Origin: Pigmentibacter sp. JX0631
GTDB lineage: Bacteria > Bdellovibrionota_B > Oligoflexia > Silvanigrellales > Silvanigrellaceae
Assembly: GCF_029873255.1 (NCBI RefSeq)
Contig: NZ_CP123622.1
Location: forward strand, 1,383,501-1,447,500
DNA: 64,000 nucleotides
Direction of reading: 5' to 3'
Part shown: positions 54,657 to 62,947 of the stretch, one piece after another
Position numbering within the stretch: the stretch's first letter is position 1
Layout: each line of letters starts with the position of its first letter
Notes under the pieces: generated by a model
What the model was told of the DNA's origin: nothing
Seen by the model: the letters and a program-made list of their open reading frames with translations, nothing else
Databases searched by the model: none
Position numbers and translations under genes: made by a program

Positions 54657-55766
54657 TTAATGAAATTTTACAATTGCTGTGACAATTGCAGTAATTATAA
54701 GATTTACAAGGGCGATAGGAAGTAAATATATCCATCCTAATCTCATTAATTGATCATATCTAAAGCGAGGAATAGTAAATCTAACTTGAACAAATAGCCA
54801 CATTAATATAATTACTTTTGTCAATAAAACAACTATACCTAAAGGTAATAAGAGCCATCTTGTAACAACTTCACCGAGATGAGGCGTCATAGTGTCCAGT
54901 AAATATGCCTGTGATAACCAAGGAAGTTCATATCCACCAAAAAATAACGAAACAGTAAGTACACACATAACAAACATCATTGCGTACTCACCAAGAAAGA
55001 ATAGCGACCAACGCATAGCTCCGTACTCAGTCAAAAATCCGGCTACAAGTTCTCCTTCACTTTCAGCTAAATCAAATGGCAGTCTGTTTGTTTCTGCACA
55101 AATAGCTACTATAAATATAATAAAAGCGACAGGTGCGTGAAAAACCCCCCAATTAGGAAGAAATCCCCAAAGTATTTCAGACTGTTTCGTTATCATAGTT
55201 TGAAGATCTAATGTTCCCCAAATAAAAATTAAAGGAATAATGCTAAGGCCCATAGCTACTTCATAACTAACCATTTGTGCAGAAGCGCGTAAACCACCTA
55301 ACAGGGAATATTTATTATTTGAAGACCAACCAGCTAAAGTAACACCATAAACAGCTAATGAAGAAAAGGCAAATATCAAAAGAAATCCTGAGTTCAAGCT
55401 TACTGCTTGTAAATTTACAACTTCATTATTAACTAGAATATGACTTCCCCATGGAATTGCCACAGTAACAGCAAGTCCCATAGTAACAGGAATTACTGGA
55501 GCTAAAACATAAAAAGCTTTGTGTACATAAGGAGGAACAAAATCTTCTTTAAATAAAAGTTTAATTGCATCAGCAATTGGTTGCCCTAATCCTAATAATC
55601 TAAACTTAAAAAAACCGACTCTATTTGGTCCCAATCGACGTTGTATAATAGCGCACTGTCTGCGTTCTACCCAACTCATAATAGGAGCCACTTGTGCACC
55701 TACTGCTATACCAAGCAGCATAAGAAGAATGGTGCTGATAACTTGAGTCATACTAATATCAAACAT
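54657..55766 (-). CDS. nuoH: NADH-quinone oxidoreductase subunit H
   Basis: I use the ATG at 55766 (MFDISMTQVI), eight bases after AAGGAG. The frame extends two codons upstream to a TTG. The 369-aa protein has about eight membrane helices and the quinone-site motifs VAPIMSWVERRQCAIIQRR (ERR Glu/Arg), RLGPNRVGFFKF, ETNRLPFDLAESEGELVAG and the loop RFTIPRFRYDQLM. It forms the quinone-binding heel of complex I. It follows nuoA after 12 bases. Confidence 0.96.
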   Translation of the reverse strand: MFDISMTQVISTILLMLLGIAVGAQVAPIMSWVERRQCAIIQRRLGPNRVGFFKFRLLGLGQPIADAIKLLFKEDFVPPYVHKAFYVLAPVIPVTMGLAVTVAIPWGSHILVNNEVVNLQAVSLNSGFLLIFAFSSLAVYGVTLAGWSSNNKYSLLGGLRASAQMVSYEVAMGLSIIPLIFIWGTLDLQTMITKQSEILWGFLPNWGVFHAPVAFIIFIVAICAETNRLPFDLAESEGELVAGFLTEYGAMRWSLFFLGEYAMMFVMCVLTVSLFFGGYELPWLSQAYLLDTMTPHLGEVVTRWLLLPLGIVVLLTKVIILMWLFVQVRFTIPRFRYDQLMRLGWIYLLPIALVNLIITAIVTAIVKFH

Positions 55767-55778
55767 TACCAAAACTCC

Positions 55779-56159
55779 TTAATCCCAACGTAACGCACCA
55801 CGTCTGATGACATATATGTAGCCAATTGCTAAAGTTGCCAAAAATAATCCAACTTCAACAATTCCAAACCACCCTAAATAATCAAACGCAGTTGCCCACA
55901 GGTACATAAATATTGTTTCAATATCGAAAAGAATAAATAAAATTGCGGTTAAATAAAATTTGATTGAAAACCGGTTTTCAGCGGAACTTGTAACCGGCAA
56001 ACCGCATTCATACACTTCAAGTTTGTGTGAATTAGGTTTTTTAGGGCCAAGAAAAAGTGATGCGCCGCTAACTCCAAGACCTAGTGCAAGCCCAAATACT
56101 AATATGAGCAATATTGGCAAATAAGGATTCAAACCAATAGAATAAACGGATTGCTCCAT
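55779..56159 (-). CDS. nuoA: NADH-quinone oxidoreductase subunit A
   Basis: The ATG at 56159 has a perfect AAGGAGG nine bases upstream and is the better start. A longer frame reaches 56186. The 126-aa protein has three membrane helices and the NuoA motifs YECGLPVTSSAENRFSIKFY and LFDIETIFMYLWA. Normally nuoB, C and D follow. Here nuoH follows directly, so the peripheral-arm genes must be elsewhere. The hutG-like gene ends 61 bases upstream on the same strand, so the two may share a transcript. Confidence 0.95.
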   Translation of the reverse strand: MEQSVYSIGLNPYLPILLILVFGLALGLGVSGASLFLGPKKPNSHKLEVYECGLPVTSSAENRFSIKFYLTAILFILFDIETIFMYLWATAFDYLGWFGIVEVGLFLATLAIGYIYVIRRGALRWD

Positions 56160-56220
56160 ATGCAAGTTCCTCCTTAACGAGTTCAACTATCTCATAATCA
56201 TCCATGCGACAAGAGAACCA

Positions 56221-57333
56221 TCAAGTTAATCTTGAAGAATATTCTTCACGCAATAATGCCATACGATAAACGAGTGCTGCTGTTAATCTTGAAGTCATTT
56301 CATGAGTATCCCTTGCCGGGCAAAGTTCTGCAATGTCCATAACACGACATGTTTGGGATTTGGCAATAAATGTTAAAGATTGTGACAAATCTTTTACTTG
56401 AACTCCAAATGGTGTTGAAGCACTTGTTCCAGGAGCAATGGCTTGATCAAAAATATCTAAACACAATGAAATATGCACGCTGCCTTTAAATCGATCAAAC
56501 CCAAAAGTTGTACAATCATCTAAATGATCGCGAATATGTTCTAAAGGAGTTTGCGCATGTCCTGCAAACAAATCTCTCCAAACATTTAATAAAGTCATAT
56601 ATTCAATTGTTGGAATCTTTTTTTCAAATACATAATCATACAATGATTGAGGATTTCTTTCTCTTTGAATTCCTATTTCTAGTAAAGCTTTGCCGTCATG
56701 AATATTGAATGGAAAGTCTTCAATAATTCTTCTAAAAGCAGTTCCACTGTTAATTTTTCCATTTTCTACAGGACGCAAATCAAAATGCGCATCTAAATTT
56801 ATAATTGGTATTTTTTCTTTCTGTTTTCCTAATACATGGCCTTTGTAGCTTCCATAACTAAAATCATGACCACCGCCAATCACAAAAATCATTTTCGCAT
56901 TTTTTTTAATAAAATAATTTACTACTTCAGAAAGTCTTTCATGAGTTTCTTCTATTGATTTAGAAAGTACTAAATTTCCAGCATCAAAAAATTTACTTGA
57001 TATAAGATCACAATTTTTATTAATTACTTCACTACTTGTAAATGGTTTGTGCGTACTAGGATTAAATATCCTTAAATTCGTGTCATAAAGTCTATAGAAA
57101 CTTTCTCGAAAACGATCCGGCCCCTCTTTAGCTCCTGGATTTCCATTATTTTCAATAACTCCTCTGTCATCAGGAACTCCAACTATAATATATTTATCAT
57201 TAAAATCTAATTCTAATTTTTTTTGATTTTTTTCAAAATATTCAATATTTTTTATTGATGTACCAAGGGTTTCTTTTCGACTACTTCCATTAATTTTAGC
57301 TTTTTCTAAAAATTTTAATACAGTTTTTGTCAT
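56221..57333 (-). CDS. Ureohydrolase family protein, probably formimidoylglutamase (HutG-like)
   Basis: The 370-aa protein has the binuclear manganese site of the arginase/agmatinase family: GGGHDFSYGS (His156), LDAHFDLRP (Asp181, His183, Asp185) and SLCLDIFDQA (Asp293, Asp296). The loop INSGTAFRRI resembles the NSGTPF of formimidoylglutamase, which cleaves formiminoglutamate in histidine breakdown. Arginase and agmatinase have different loops there. The start MTKTVLKF is an ATG. No other hut gene is in the window, so the assignment within the family is moderate. Confidence 0.82.
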   Translation of the reverse strand: MTKTVLKFLEKAKINGSSRKETLGTSIKNIEYFEKNQKKLELDFNDKYIIVGVPDDRGVIENNGNPGAKEGPDRFRESFYRLYDTNLRIFNPSTHKPFTSSEVINKNCDLISSKFFDAGNLVLSKSIEETHERLSEVVNYFIKKNAKMIFVIGGGHDFSYGSYKGHVLGKQKEKIPIINLDAHFDLRPVENGKINSGTAFRRIIEDFPFNIHDGKALLEIGIQRERNPQSLYDYVFEKKIPTIEYMTLLNVWRDLFAGHAQTPLEHIRDHLDDCTTFGFDRFKGSVHISLCLDIFDQAIAPGTSASTPFGVQVKDLSQSLTFIAKSQTCRVMDIAELCPARDTHEMTSRLTAALVYRMALLREEYSSRLT

Positions 57334-57499
57334 GTTAATTCCAAATTTTTTGAGAAATAAAAAATTAGCAACGTTTAATTTTGCTCAATGCTTAATTTTT
57401 TTCAAGCATATGAATTTCTATATTAAGATATTAAAATAGATTTTTTATCTGAACAAATTATTCCTTATATTTTATATAATTATGAAAAAATACCATTAA

Positions 57500-57544
57500 T
57501 TTGCAAACGTTTTTATTTTATGACAATTTGCAAAAAGAATTTTA
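57500..57544. promoter_or_regulatory. Two copies of the palindrome TTTGCAAA upstream of the acyl-CoA dehydrogenase gene
   Basis: AATTTGCAAA occurs at 57498-57507 and again at 57535-57544, each containing the perfect 8-bp palindrome TTTGCAAA, 37 bp apart. They lie between the divergent hutG-like and acyl-CoA dehydrogenase genes, ending about 55 bases before the latter. This could be an operator pair. The rest of 57334-57598 is AT-rich with no gene. Confidence 0.35.
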
Positions 57545-57598
57545 GTAATTCTTTTCTTACCGGTGTATTCACATAGCTTACCAATTAAAGGAGAAAAA

Positions 57599-59002
57599 AT
57601 GAAAACAAACAATATATCCTCTAAAATGTGGGGCAAAGATATCTTTTGGGGGCTTGGTTATGAATTTGATCCACAATGGACTCTTACAAAAAGACAAAAA
57701 GAATTACAAAATAATTTAATAATTATTTGTAAAGAAATTATTAGACCACAAGCTATTGAATGTGATAAAAATTTAACCTTTCCAAAAGAAAGTTTTAATG
57801 CATTATCAAAGTTAGGTTTACTTGGACTAACTATACCTATCGAACTAGGTGGCTTAGGCGAAAATCATACTTGCGCAGCAATGATAGTAGAAACTATCGC
57901 TAGATATGGTTGTCCAAGTACGGCTATGTGTTATGTAATGCATATTGCTGCTTTAAGTGCTTTACTGCTTCATGCAAGTAATAATTCAACATTTAAAAAT
58001 CTTTTATCAAGAATAAATAATGAAGTATTAATTGGGACTATTGCTTATTCAGATCCATCTACAGGAAGTCATGCATGGTTTCCTAAATCTTCAAATTCAC
58101 AAGAAACAAAAAATGGATGGAAAGTTTTTAAAAAAGCATCTTGGGTAACTTCAGGAGGATTTGCAGATTGGTATTTAATACAGACAACTAGTCATGAATT
58201 TCAAGGAGATTACTCAAAACTTTCTTGTTACCTTTTATTTCAGAACGAAGTAACAACAAATCCTTCGATTTGGAAAGGATTAGGAATGAGAGGAAATCAA
58301 TCTGGACCATTGGAAGTAGATGGAATAGAAATTCCAAAAGATAGAATTGTTGGTAAGCCAAATGAAGCTAGTAAGACAAATAATGAATCTCCTGATATTT
58401 TTTACTTACTCTGTTCTTCAGCATGTTGGAACGGAGTTGCAATGGGCTTAATAGACTTAGGAACAAAGCATACGACAAAGAAAAAACATGAAGACATTGG
58501 CATGAGAATTGCCGATTACCCAAGTATTCAAGATTATTTTGGAGAAATGATTGCAGAAACTAATAATTGCAGACTAAACTGTTTTTTTCTGGCTGATATT
58601 CTAGATAAAAAAACAGATAATTGTAATTGGAATCTCTATGATAATGACAATTTTTATCCAAGATCTGAGATGATGACTTGGTTTTGGCAATTAAAGTTAA
58701 ATTGTACGACAAATGTTTCAAATAATTCGGATAAAGTTTTACATGCCTGTGGCGGAAGTGGGTATAAACCCGAGCTTGAAGTTGAAAGATATTTGAGAGA
58801 CGCAAAAGCTGGTTGGATTATGGCTCCCACAAATGAAGTCTTAAAACAGCTAATTGGAAAACTTGCGTTATTAGGTCCTGAGTCCCTAGATGCATGGAAT
58901 CAAAAAGTTAATGAAACTGTTTTAAATAACGAAATAAATAAAATGGGCAAAGATAAAATGCGTGAATTTGGAGAGTTTTTAATAAAAAAAGCTTTATCCT
59001 AA
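57599..59002 (+). CDS. Acyl-CoA dehydrogenase family protein
   Basis: The ATG at 57599 follows AAAGGAG at good spacing and is preferred over a GTG 36 bases upstream. The 467-aa protein has an N-terminal helical domain (about 25-130, FPKESFNALSKLGLLGLTIPIELGG), the beta-domain (about 150-260, IGTIAYSDPSTGSHAW, SWVTSGGFADWYLI) and a C-terminal helical domain ending with HACGGSGYKPELEVERYLRDAKAGWIMAPTNEVLKQ (quoted in pieces in family databases; here only HACGGSGY and RYLRDAKAG are key). It is an FAD enzyme for fatty-acid or amino-acid-derived acyl-CoA. The usual catalytic Glu position cannot be fixed by eye. Confidence 0.8.
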   Translation: MKTNNISSKMWGKDIFWGLGYEFDPQWTLTKRQKELQNNLIIICKEIIRPQAIECDKNLTFPKESFNALSKLGLLGLTIPIELGGLGENHTCAAMIVETIARYGCPSTAMCYVMHIAALSALLLHASNNSTFKNLLSRINNEVLIGTIAYSDPSTGSHAWFPKSSNSQETKNGWKVFKKASWVTSGGFADWYLIQTTSHEFQGDYSKLSCYLLFQNEVTTNPSIWKGLGMRGNQSGPLEVDGIEIPKDRIVGKPNEASKTNNESPDIFYLLCSSACWNGVAMGLIDLGTKHTTKKKHEDIGMRIADYPSIQDYFGEMIAETNNCRLNCFFLADILDKKTDNCNWNLYDNDNFYPRSEMMTWFWQLKLNCTTNVSNNSDKVLHACGGSGYKPELEVERYLRDAKAGWIMAPTNEVLKQLIGKLALLGPESLDAWNQKVNETVLNNEINKMGKDKMREFGEFLIKKALS

Positions 59003-59091
59003 TTTTTAAGAACTCTTATTTAATTAAACTATGAAAGAACTTGAAAAAATTCATTTCTTTAAATTTTATAAAAATAAGATATTTTTTTAAC

Positions 59092-59111
59092 ATAGAAAAT
59101 AGATTTTCTAT
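59092..59111. repeat. Perfect 8-bp inverted repeat ATAGAAAA-TAGA-TTTTCTAT
   Basis: The hairpin lies in the 297-base gap between the acyl-CoA dehydrogenase and the flavin reductase gene. With AT-rich arms and no T-run it is more likely a protein-binding dyad than a terminator. Nothing else is visible in 59003-59299 apart from a GGAAGA near the next start. Confidence 0.3.
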
Positions 59112-59299
59112 TTGCAGTGTTATAAAATTAAAATTTAGGGAAATGGAGATTATTTCTAATGCTTTAAGTTTACGAGTTAAGAAATAACGAAAATTCTTCT
59201 TTGTTTTAGGGTTCTTGTAAAAAATAGTCTTTTATTTAGCAAGCAAGATCTAAGTTTTTTAATAAAGATATATTCTTCTTTCAATGAAAAGGAAGATAC

Positions 59300-60022
59300 A
59301 TGCCAATTACAAATAGTTTACTTAAATCATATGAATCTAAAATAGTAGAAATTCAAAATATAGATGCACAATATCTCCTTTTTAAATGCGAAAGGCCAAA
59401 GAATTTTAATTTCAATTCTGGTCAGTATGCATCAATCGAAATAAATGATGACATAGGGACATGTGAGTTTCTATACTCAATTGCGAGTTCAAGTGAAGAA
59501 ACAAATTTTTTAGAATTTTGTATTCAAGTTAATACTCAAAGTAGAGCATCTACTTTTTGGAGAAAATTAAAAATCGGTGAACTTCTAAGAATAAATAATT
59601 TAGGAGGAACTGAAATGATTACTGATTACTCACATCCTATAGTTATGATTGCAGGAGGCTCTGGGATTGCTCCATTTAGAGCAATTATTCATGATTTGTT
59701 TATTTATAAAAAAACATCTGGTTCTGAAAATATAACATTAATTTATGGTGTAAAAAAATCTTCTGCAATGCCATACCAAAAAGAATTTAAAGACATAGAA
59801 AAACAATTTAGTAATAATTTAAAATTAATTTTATCAAGTGAAGAGGTTCAAGATAATACTATATCAAAAGGTAATTTAATAACTGCAATAGAAACTAATA
59901 TTACTAATTTAGATAAAAAATCTGAATTTTACATTTGCGGTTCTTTAAATATGATTCAAACAGTTAAAGATAAACTAATAGAACATAAGATTCCATCTAA
60001 ACAGATTTTCCATGAATATTAA
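59300..60022 (+). CDS. Ferredoxin-NADP+ reductase-like FAD/NAD(P) oxidoreductase
   Basis: The 240-aa protein has an FAD-binding beta-barrel with FNSGQYASIEI and EFLYSIASSSEE (the R-x-Y-S motif has Phe instead of Arg). An NAD(P)-binding domain follows with VMIAGGSGIAPFRAII, LIYGVKKSSAMPYQKEF and FYICGSLNMIQTVKDKL. It lacks a [2Fe-2S] domain, so it must pass electrons to a separate partner. The family includes reductases of oxygenases, flavodoxin reductase and Nqr-like enzymes. It stands after the acyl-CoA dehydrogenase gene on the same strand but 297 bases away, so a functional link is uncertain. Confidence 0.8.
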   Translation: MPITNSLLKSYESKIVEIQNIDAQYLLFKCERPKNFNFNSGQYASIEINDDIGTCEFLYSIASSSEETNFLEFCIQVNTQSRASTFWRKLKIGELLRINNLGGTEMITDYSHPIVMIAGGSGIAPFRAIIHDLFIYKKTSGSENITLIYGVKKSSAMPYQKEFKDIEKQFSNNLKLILSSEEVQDNTISKGNLITAIETNITNLDKKSEFYICGSLNMIQTVKDKLIEHKIPSKQIFHEY

Positions 60023-60157
60023 AGATTATATATAATAATAAGTTTTTTTGATAATTAGATATTAGCTTATTCTTAATTTTGAATACCAAACTTCTAACAA
60101 AAAGTATAAATTTCTATAAATTTCACAATGACTTTTAATGCTTTAAATTGAAATAAA

Positions 60158-61000
60158 TTACTTAGCTCTATTTTTCTTTAAATTTGCCCAGTCTTCTTCT
60201 TTTAAGGATTTTAAGAAATTAAATTCCCCGGCACCTTGTAACCATTCACCGCCATCAATTGTTACAACCTCTCCATTTATATAACCAGAAAAATCAGAAA
60301 CTAAATATGAAGCAAGATTTGCAAGTTCATGATGTTCCCCAGGACGGCCTAATGGATTTTTATTTTCCAAGGTTTTCCCAAGATTTTCATTTGGCACTAA
60401 TCTATTCCAAGCGCCTTTTGTAGGAAATGGACCTGGGGCAATAGCATTCATACGAACACCTCTGTTACCCCACTCAACAGCAAGACTTCTTGTCATTGCT
60501 AATATTCCTGCTTTTGCCATTGCTGATGGGACTACGTACGCAGATCCGGTCCATGCATAAGTAGTAACTATATTTAAAACATTTGCCTTAATATTTTGGG
60601 TTAACCACTTTTTGCCGCAAGCTAAAGTCACATACATAGTACCATGTAAAACAATATCTAATACGACATCAAAAGCTCTATGCGAAAGATCTTCTGTTCT
60701 TGAAATAAAATTTCCCGCTGCATTATTAATTAGCACATCAATAGGAGCCTCACTCCAAATGTCTTCAATCATTTTATCTACTAAGTGAGGATCTTTTATG
60801 TCACAGATCTTAAAACTAGATTTACTTGGATATTTTTTATTAAACTCGTCACATGTTTCTTTTAATATCTCTTCCCTTCTGCCGCAAATAATTACTGTTG
60901 CTCCTAATGAAAGAAATTTTTCACACATACTTTTTCCTAGCCCCGTTCCTCCTCCGGTTACTAGTATTCTTTTATTTTCTAAGAGATTTTGTATGAACAT
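60158..61000 (-). CDS. 2,4-dienoyl-CoA reductase-like SDR oxidoreductase
   Basis: The 280-aa Rossmann protein has the cofactor motif TGGGTGLG (15-22) with a following GRREEI that suggests NADP, and NNAAGNF (92-98). The usual Tyr-x3-Lys reads Ser159-x3-Lys163 (YVVPSAMAKAG), a pattern found in 2,4-dienoyl-CoA reductases of the DECR type, which use other residues for catalysis. The ending GYINGEVVTIDGGEWL is typical. These enzymes remove double bonds during unsaturated fatty-acid oxidation, which fits the acyl-CoA dehydrogenase nearby. It is convergent with the flavin reductase gene. No clear terminator lies in the 135-base gap. Confidence 0.8.
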   Translation of the reverse strand: MFIQNLLENKRILVTGGGTGLGKSMCEKFLSLGATVIICGRREEILKETCDEFNKKYPSKSSFKICDIKDPHLVDKMIEDIWSEAPIDVLINNAAGNFISRTEDLSHRAFDVVLDIVLHGTMYVTLACGKKWLTQNIKANVLNIVTTYAWTGSAYVVPSAMAKAGILAMTRSLAVEWGNRGVRMNAIAPGPFPTKGAWNRLVPNENLGKTLENKNPLGRPGEHHELANLASYLVSDFSGYINGEVVTIDGGEWLQGAGEFNFLKSLKEEDWANLKKNRAK

Positions 61001-61041
61001 AATGAAATCCTTTTTAAGTTTAAAAGGATTTTATATGATCA

Positions 61042-61524
61042 TTATTCCATAATAAAAACAGGCATAACCAAGTATTTTTTGGTATCTTTAGAATACTGTA
61101 TCGTTAGGTCATATTTGGAAAAAATTGTTCTTGCTCTTTGAATTATTTTTTCTAGGCATATTCTTAAGCTTTCTTTTCTATTAGTAGAGCATTCATTATA
61201 TGAAAGATAAAAACTTTCTAACAATTCTTCTCGTTTCAATCCCAAAGGATATTCAGCTAACAAACGCATTAATCTAGCTGGTTCCCTAGATGCTTCTGTT
61301 GGTGCAACAAATTCAACATAAGATAAACATAATTTTGTCCAACGAACTGCAGCAGAATGGGAATAAGCTACTTCTTGTAAAGCTAATTCTAAAGAGTTCT
61401 GCATTTTAGAAAAATAATTACTTTTTCTTTTATATTTTTTTCTTCGAATAATTTTATTTTTTCTACTACATTTATTTAAACTATTTAAATCCAAATTTTC
61501 TTGTTGCAATAATTCTATTGACAT
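61042..61524 (-). CDS. Small protein with a possible winged-helix DNA-binding C-terminus
   Basis: The ATG at 61524 follows AAGGAGAAATAATTG. A TTG one codon upstream is less likely. The 160-aa product has a basic N-terminal stretch (about 22-40, SRKNKIIRRKKYKRKS), a helical middle, and a C-terminal part (EYPLGLKREELLESFYLS ... LRICLEKIIQRARTIF ... YSKDTKKYLV) whose order of helices and final beta-hairpin resembles the OmpR/PhoB-type winged helix. No receiver domain is present. I do not recognise the family with certainty. The upstream region carries several dyads, consistent with an autoregulated regulator. Confidence 0.55.
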   Translation of the reverse strand: MSIELLQQENLDLNSLNKCSRKNKIIRRKKYKRKSNYFSKMQNSLELALQEVAYSHSAAVRWTKLCLSYVEFVAPTEASREPARLMRLLAEYPLGLKREELLESFYLSYNECSTNRKESLRICLEKIIQRARTIFSKYDLTIQYSKDTKKYLVMPVFIME

Positions 61525-61538
61525 CAATTATTTCTCCT

Positions 61539-61577
61539 TCATTGCTTCATAACGAATAATTTATAAGTGTTAATCAC
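61539..61577 (-). CDS. 12-codon upstream leader ORF (tentative)
   Basis: On the minus strand AAGGAG is followed nine bases later by GTG, opening a 12-codon frame (MINTYKLFVMKQ) whose TGA overlaps the AAGGAG ribosome site of the possible winged-helix gene. A perfect dyad (61562-61582) covers its start. It could be a coupling or attenuator leader. No homology can be judged at this length. Confidence 0.35.
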   Translation of the reverse strand: MINTYKLFVMKQ

Positions 61578-61582
61578 TTATA
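61562..61582. promoter_or_regulatory. Perfect 8-bp dyad TATAAGTG-TTAAT-CACTTATA
   Basis: The dyad covers the GTG start and the spacer of the leader ORF upstream of the possible regulator gene. As RNA it could hide the leader start, and as DNA it could be an operator. Both fit autoregulation, and neither is shown. Confidence 0.45.
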
Positions 61583-61686
61583 TAATCTCCTTATATGCAA
61601 AAAGCATGCCAAAATTATAGACGTGTTTTTATCAATAATTTCATATTGTTAAAATTTTATTTTTTTATTTTGCAGCGAAAAATGGA

Positions 61687-61795
61687 TGATTTTCATACGA
61701 CTAATGACTGATTTTAGGAAAAAATATATATTTTATAAAATATTTTAGATAGTTATATTTACATTTTTTGTGATAAATTGGATGAAAATCAGTCA
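61687..61795. promoter_or_regulatory. Nested inverted repeats built from TGATTTTCAT and TGACTGATTTT
   Basis: TGATTTTCAT (61687-61696) and TGACTGATTTT (61705-61715) both recur inverted within one block, ATGAAAATCAGTCA (61782-61795). The first pairs with 61782-61791 and the second with 61785-61795. The intervening bases are AT-only. This occupies most of the 61583-61820 stretch, which shows no gene. It may be an operator array with DNA looping, or alternative RNA stems. Confidence 0.45.
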
Positions 61796-61820
61796 ATAAA
61801 AAAGATTTTTTAAAATAAAA

Positions 61821-61851
61821 AAAAGCTAGCGATCTTCCATCGCTAGCTTTT
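61821..61851 (-). terminator. Rho-independent terminator after rplS (13-bp perfect stem)
   Basis: AAAAGCTAGCGAT (61821-61833) pairs perfectly with ATCGCTAGCTTTT (61839-61851) around CTTCC. On the minus strand it ends in a run of T and lies 20 bases beyond the rplS stop. It has T/A runs on both sides and could work in both directions. Confidence 0.93.
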
Positions 61852-61871
61852 TCAATCATACTTTTTAAGTA

Positions 61872-62276
61872 TTAAGCTTGTTCAAATGACTTTAGTTCTT
61901 CACTTGAAACATAACGGCTTGAAATACGCGCTGCTTTACCACGAAGTTTACGGATGTAGTAAATTCTAGAACGACGAACTTTTCCGCGTACTTTAACGTC
62001 TACATGGTCAACTAAAGGAGAATGAACATAGAAATTACGCTCTACTCCAATTCCACCAGACATTTTTCTTACAAGAAATGTAGAGTTCGTAGTACCTTTA
62101 CGATAACGAATTACTGTACCTTCAAAAGATTGTAAACGGTATTTAGGAGTACCATCTTTCTCAGTACCTTCTTGTATTTTTACCCAAACGCAAACTGTAT
62201 CACCAGCTTTGAAGCTTGGAAGCGCCTTAGCACGCATATGCATGCTTTCAAATGACTTTAAAATAGGATGTTTCAT
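61872..62276 (-). CDS. rplS: 50S ribosomal protein L19
   Basis: I use the ATG at 62276 (MKHPILKSF), about six bases after GGTGA. An in-frame GTG nine bases upstream lies within that ribosome site. The 134-aa protein carries the L19 motifs FKAGDTVCVWVKI, RLQSFEGTVIRYRKG, FLVRKMSGGIGVERNFYVHS and VRRSRIYYIRKLRGKAARI. L19 sits at the subunit interface near bridge B8. The gene is separate from the usual rpsP-rimM-trmD-rplS order and instead follows tRNA-Pro and rplT. Confidence 0.97.
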   Translation of the reverse strand: MKHPILKSFESMHMRAKALPSFKAGDTVCVWVKIQEGTEKDGTPKYRLQSFEGTVIRYRKGTTNSTFLVRKMSGGIGVERNFYVHSPLVDHVDVKVRGKVRRSRIYYIRKLRGKAARISSRYVSSEELKSFEQA

Positions 62277-62335
62277 TTTACTCACCTATACTTGAGAATT
62301 GCCTAAGATCGGATTCTCTCTAATTAAAAATAAAG

Positions 62336-62413
62336 TGGTCGGAGCGACAGGACTTGAACCTGCGACCTCTTGCACCCCAAGCAAGTGCGCTAGCCAGGCT
62401 GCGCTACGCTCCG
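62336..62413 (-). tRNA. tRNA-Pro (anticodon GGG), CCA encoded
   Basis: On the minus strand the sequence starts CGGAGCG and ends CGCTCCG-A-CCA, forming a seven-pair acceptor stem. The anticodon arm CTTGC-TTGGGGT-GCAAG gives GGG at positions 34-36. The T arm CAGGTTCAAGTCCTG is canonical. It lies between rplT and rplS on the same strand and may be co-transcribed with them. Confidence 0.93.
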
Positions 62414-62429
62414 AGTTTCAAGCGATCTA

Positions 62430-62789
62430 TTACTTTCCAAGTGCTGCCATTGATTTCTTAACAAGAGAAGCAAAAACAGCTTCATCATGAATAGCAATTT
62501 CAGACAATTGTTTACGGTCTAAAGTTATATTTGCTTTCTTTAAACCATTCATAAATTTGCTGTATGGCATTCCATGAGCTCTGGATGCAGCGTTAATACG
62601 TTGAATCCAAAGAGTACGAAAATCACGTTTTCTGACTTTACGGTCACGATAAGCATAACAAAGAGCTCTACGAACAATTTGTATTGCTGTACGATACAGT
62701 CTACTACGAGCTCCGCGGTAACCTTTAGCAAGCTTTAAAACTCTTTTATGACGACGGCGAAGTTTAAAACCACGTTTTACACGAGCCAT
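62430..62789 (-). CDS. rplT: 50S ribosomal protein L20
   Basis: The ATG at 62789 follows GGAGG and gives the invariant start [20 protein letters not shown]. The frame is open upstream without homology. The 119-aa protein has the long basic N-terminal helix and the globular domain with [16 protein letters not shown] and [18 protein letters not shown]20 binds 23S rRNA early in 50S assembly and in many bacteria represses its own operon. It follows rpmI after a 158-base leader-like gap. Confidence 0.97.
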   Translation of the reverse strand: MARVKRGFKLRRRHKRVLKLAKGYRGARSRLYRTAIQIVRRALCYAYRDRKVRKRDFRTLWIQRINAASRAHGMPYSKFMNGLKKANITLDRKQLSEIAIHDEAVFASLVKKSMAALGK

Positions 62790-62947
62790 TGTATTTCCTC
62801 CAAAATGAATGCTGGCGGTTGTTCTTAAAAACAAAACTTATTTGCCAAGCACCTGTTTAAAACAATCATACATTCTACTAACAACAGAAGTTAGTTTTAT
62901 AAGTAGTTAAGGCTGTTAACACTTAAAGGACGAACGATCAACCCTAA
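62790..62947 (-). other. 158-base rpmI-rplT spacer, possible L20 control region
   Basis: In most bacteria rpmI and rplT are only a few dozen bases apart. Here a 158-base non-coding spacer separates them. It includes a small dyad ACTAAC-TTCTGTT-GTTAGT on the minus strand and GGAGGAAAT before rplT. L20 is known to repress its operon through mRNA structures in Gram-negative and Gram-positive bacteria, so a control element here is plausible. I see no specific match to those structures. Confidence 0.3.
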
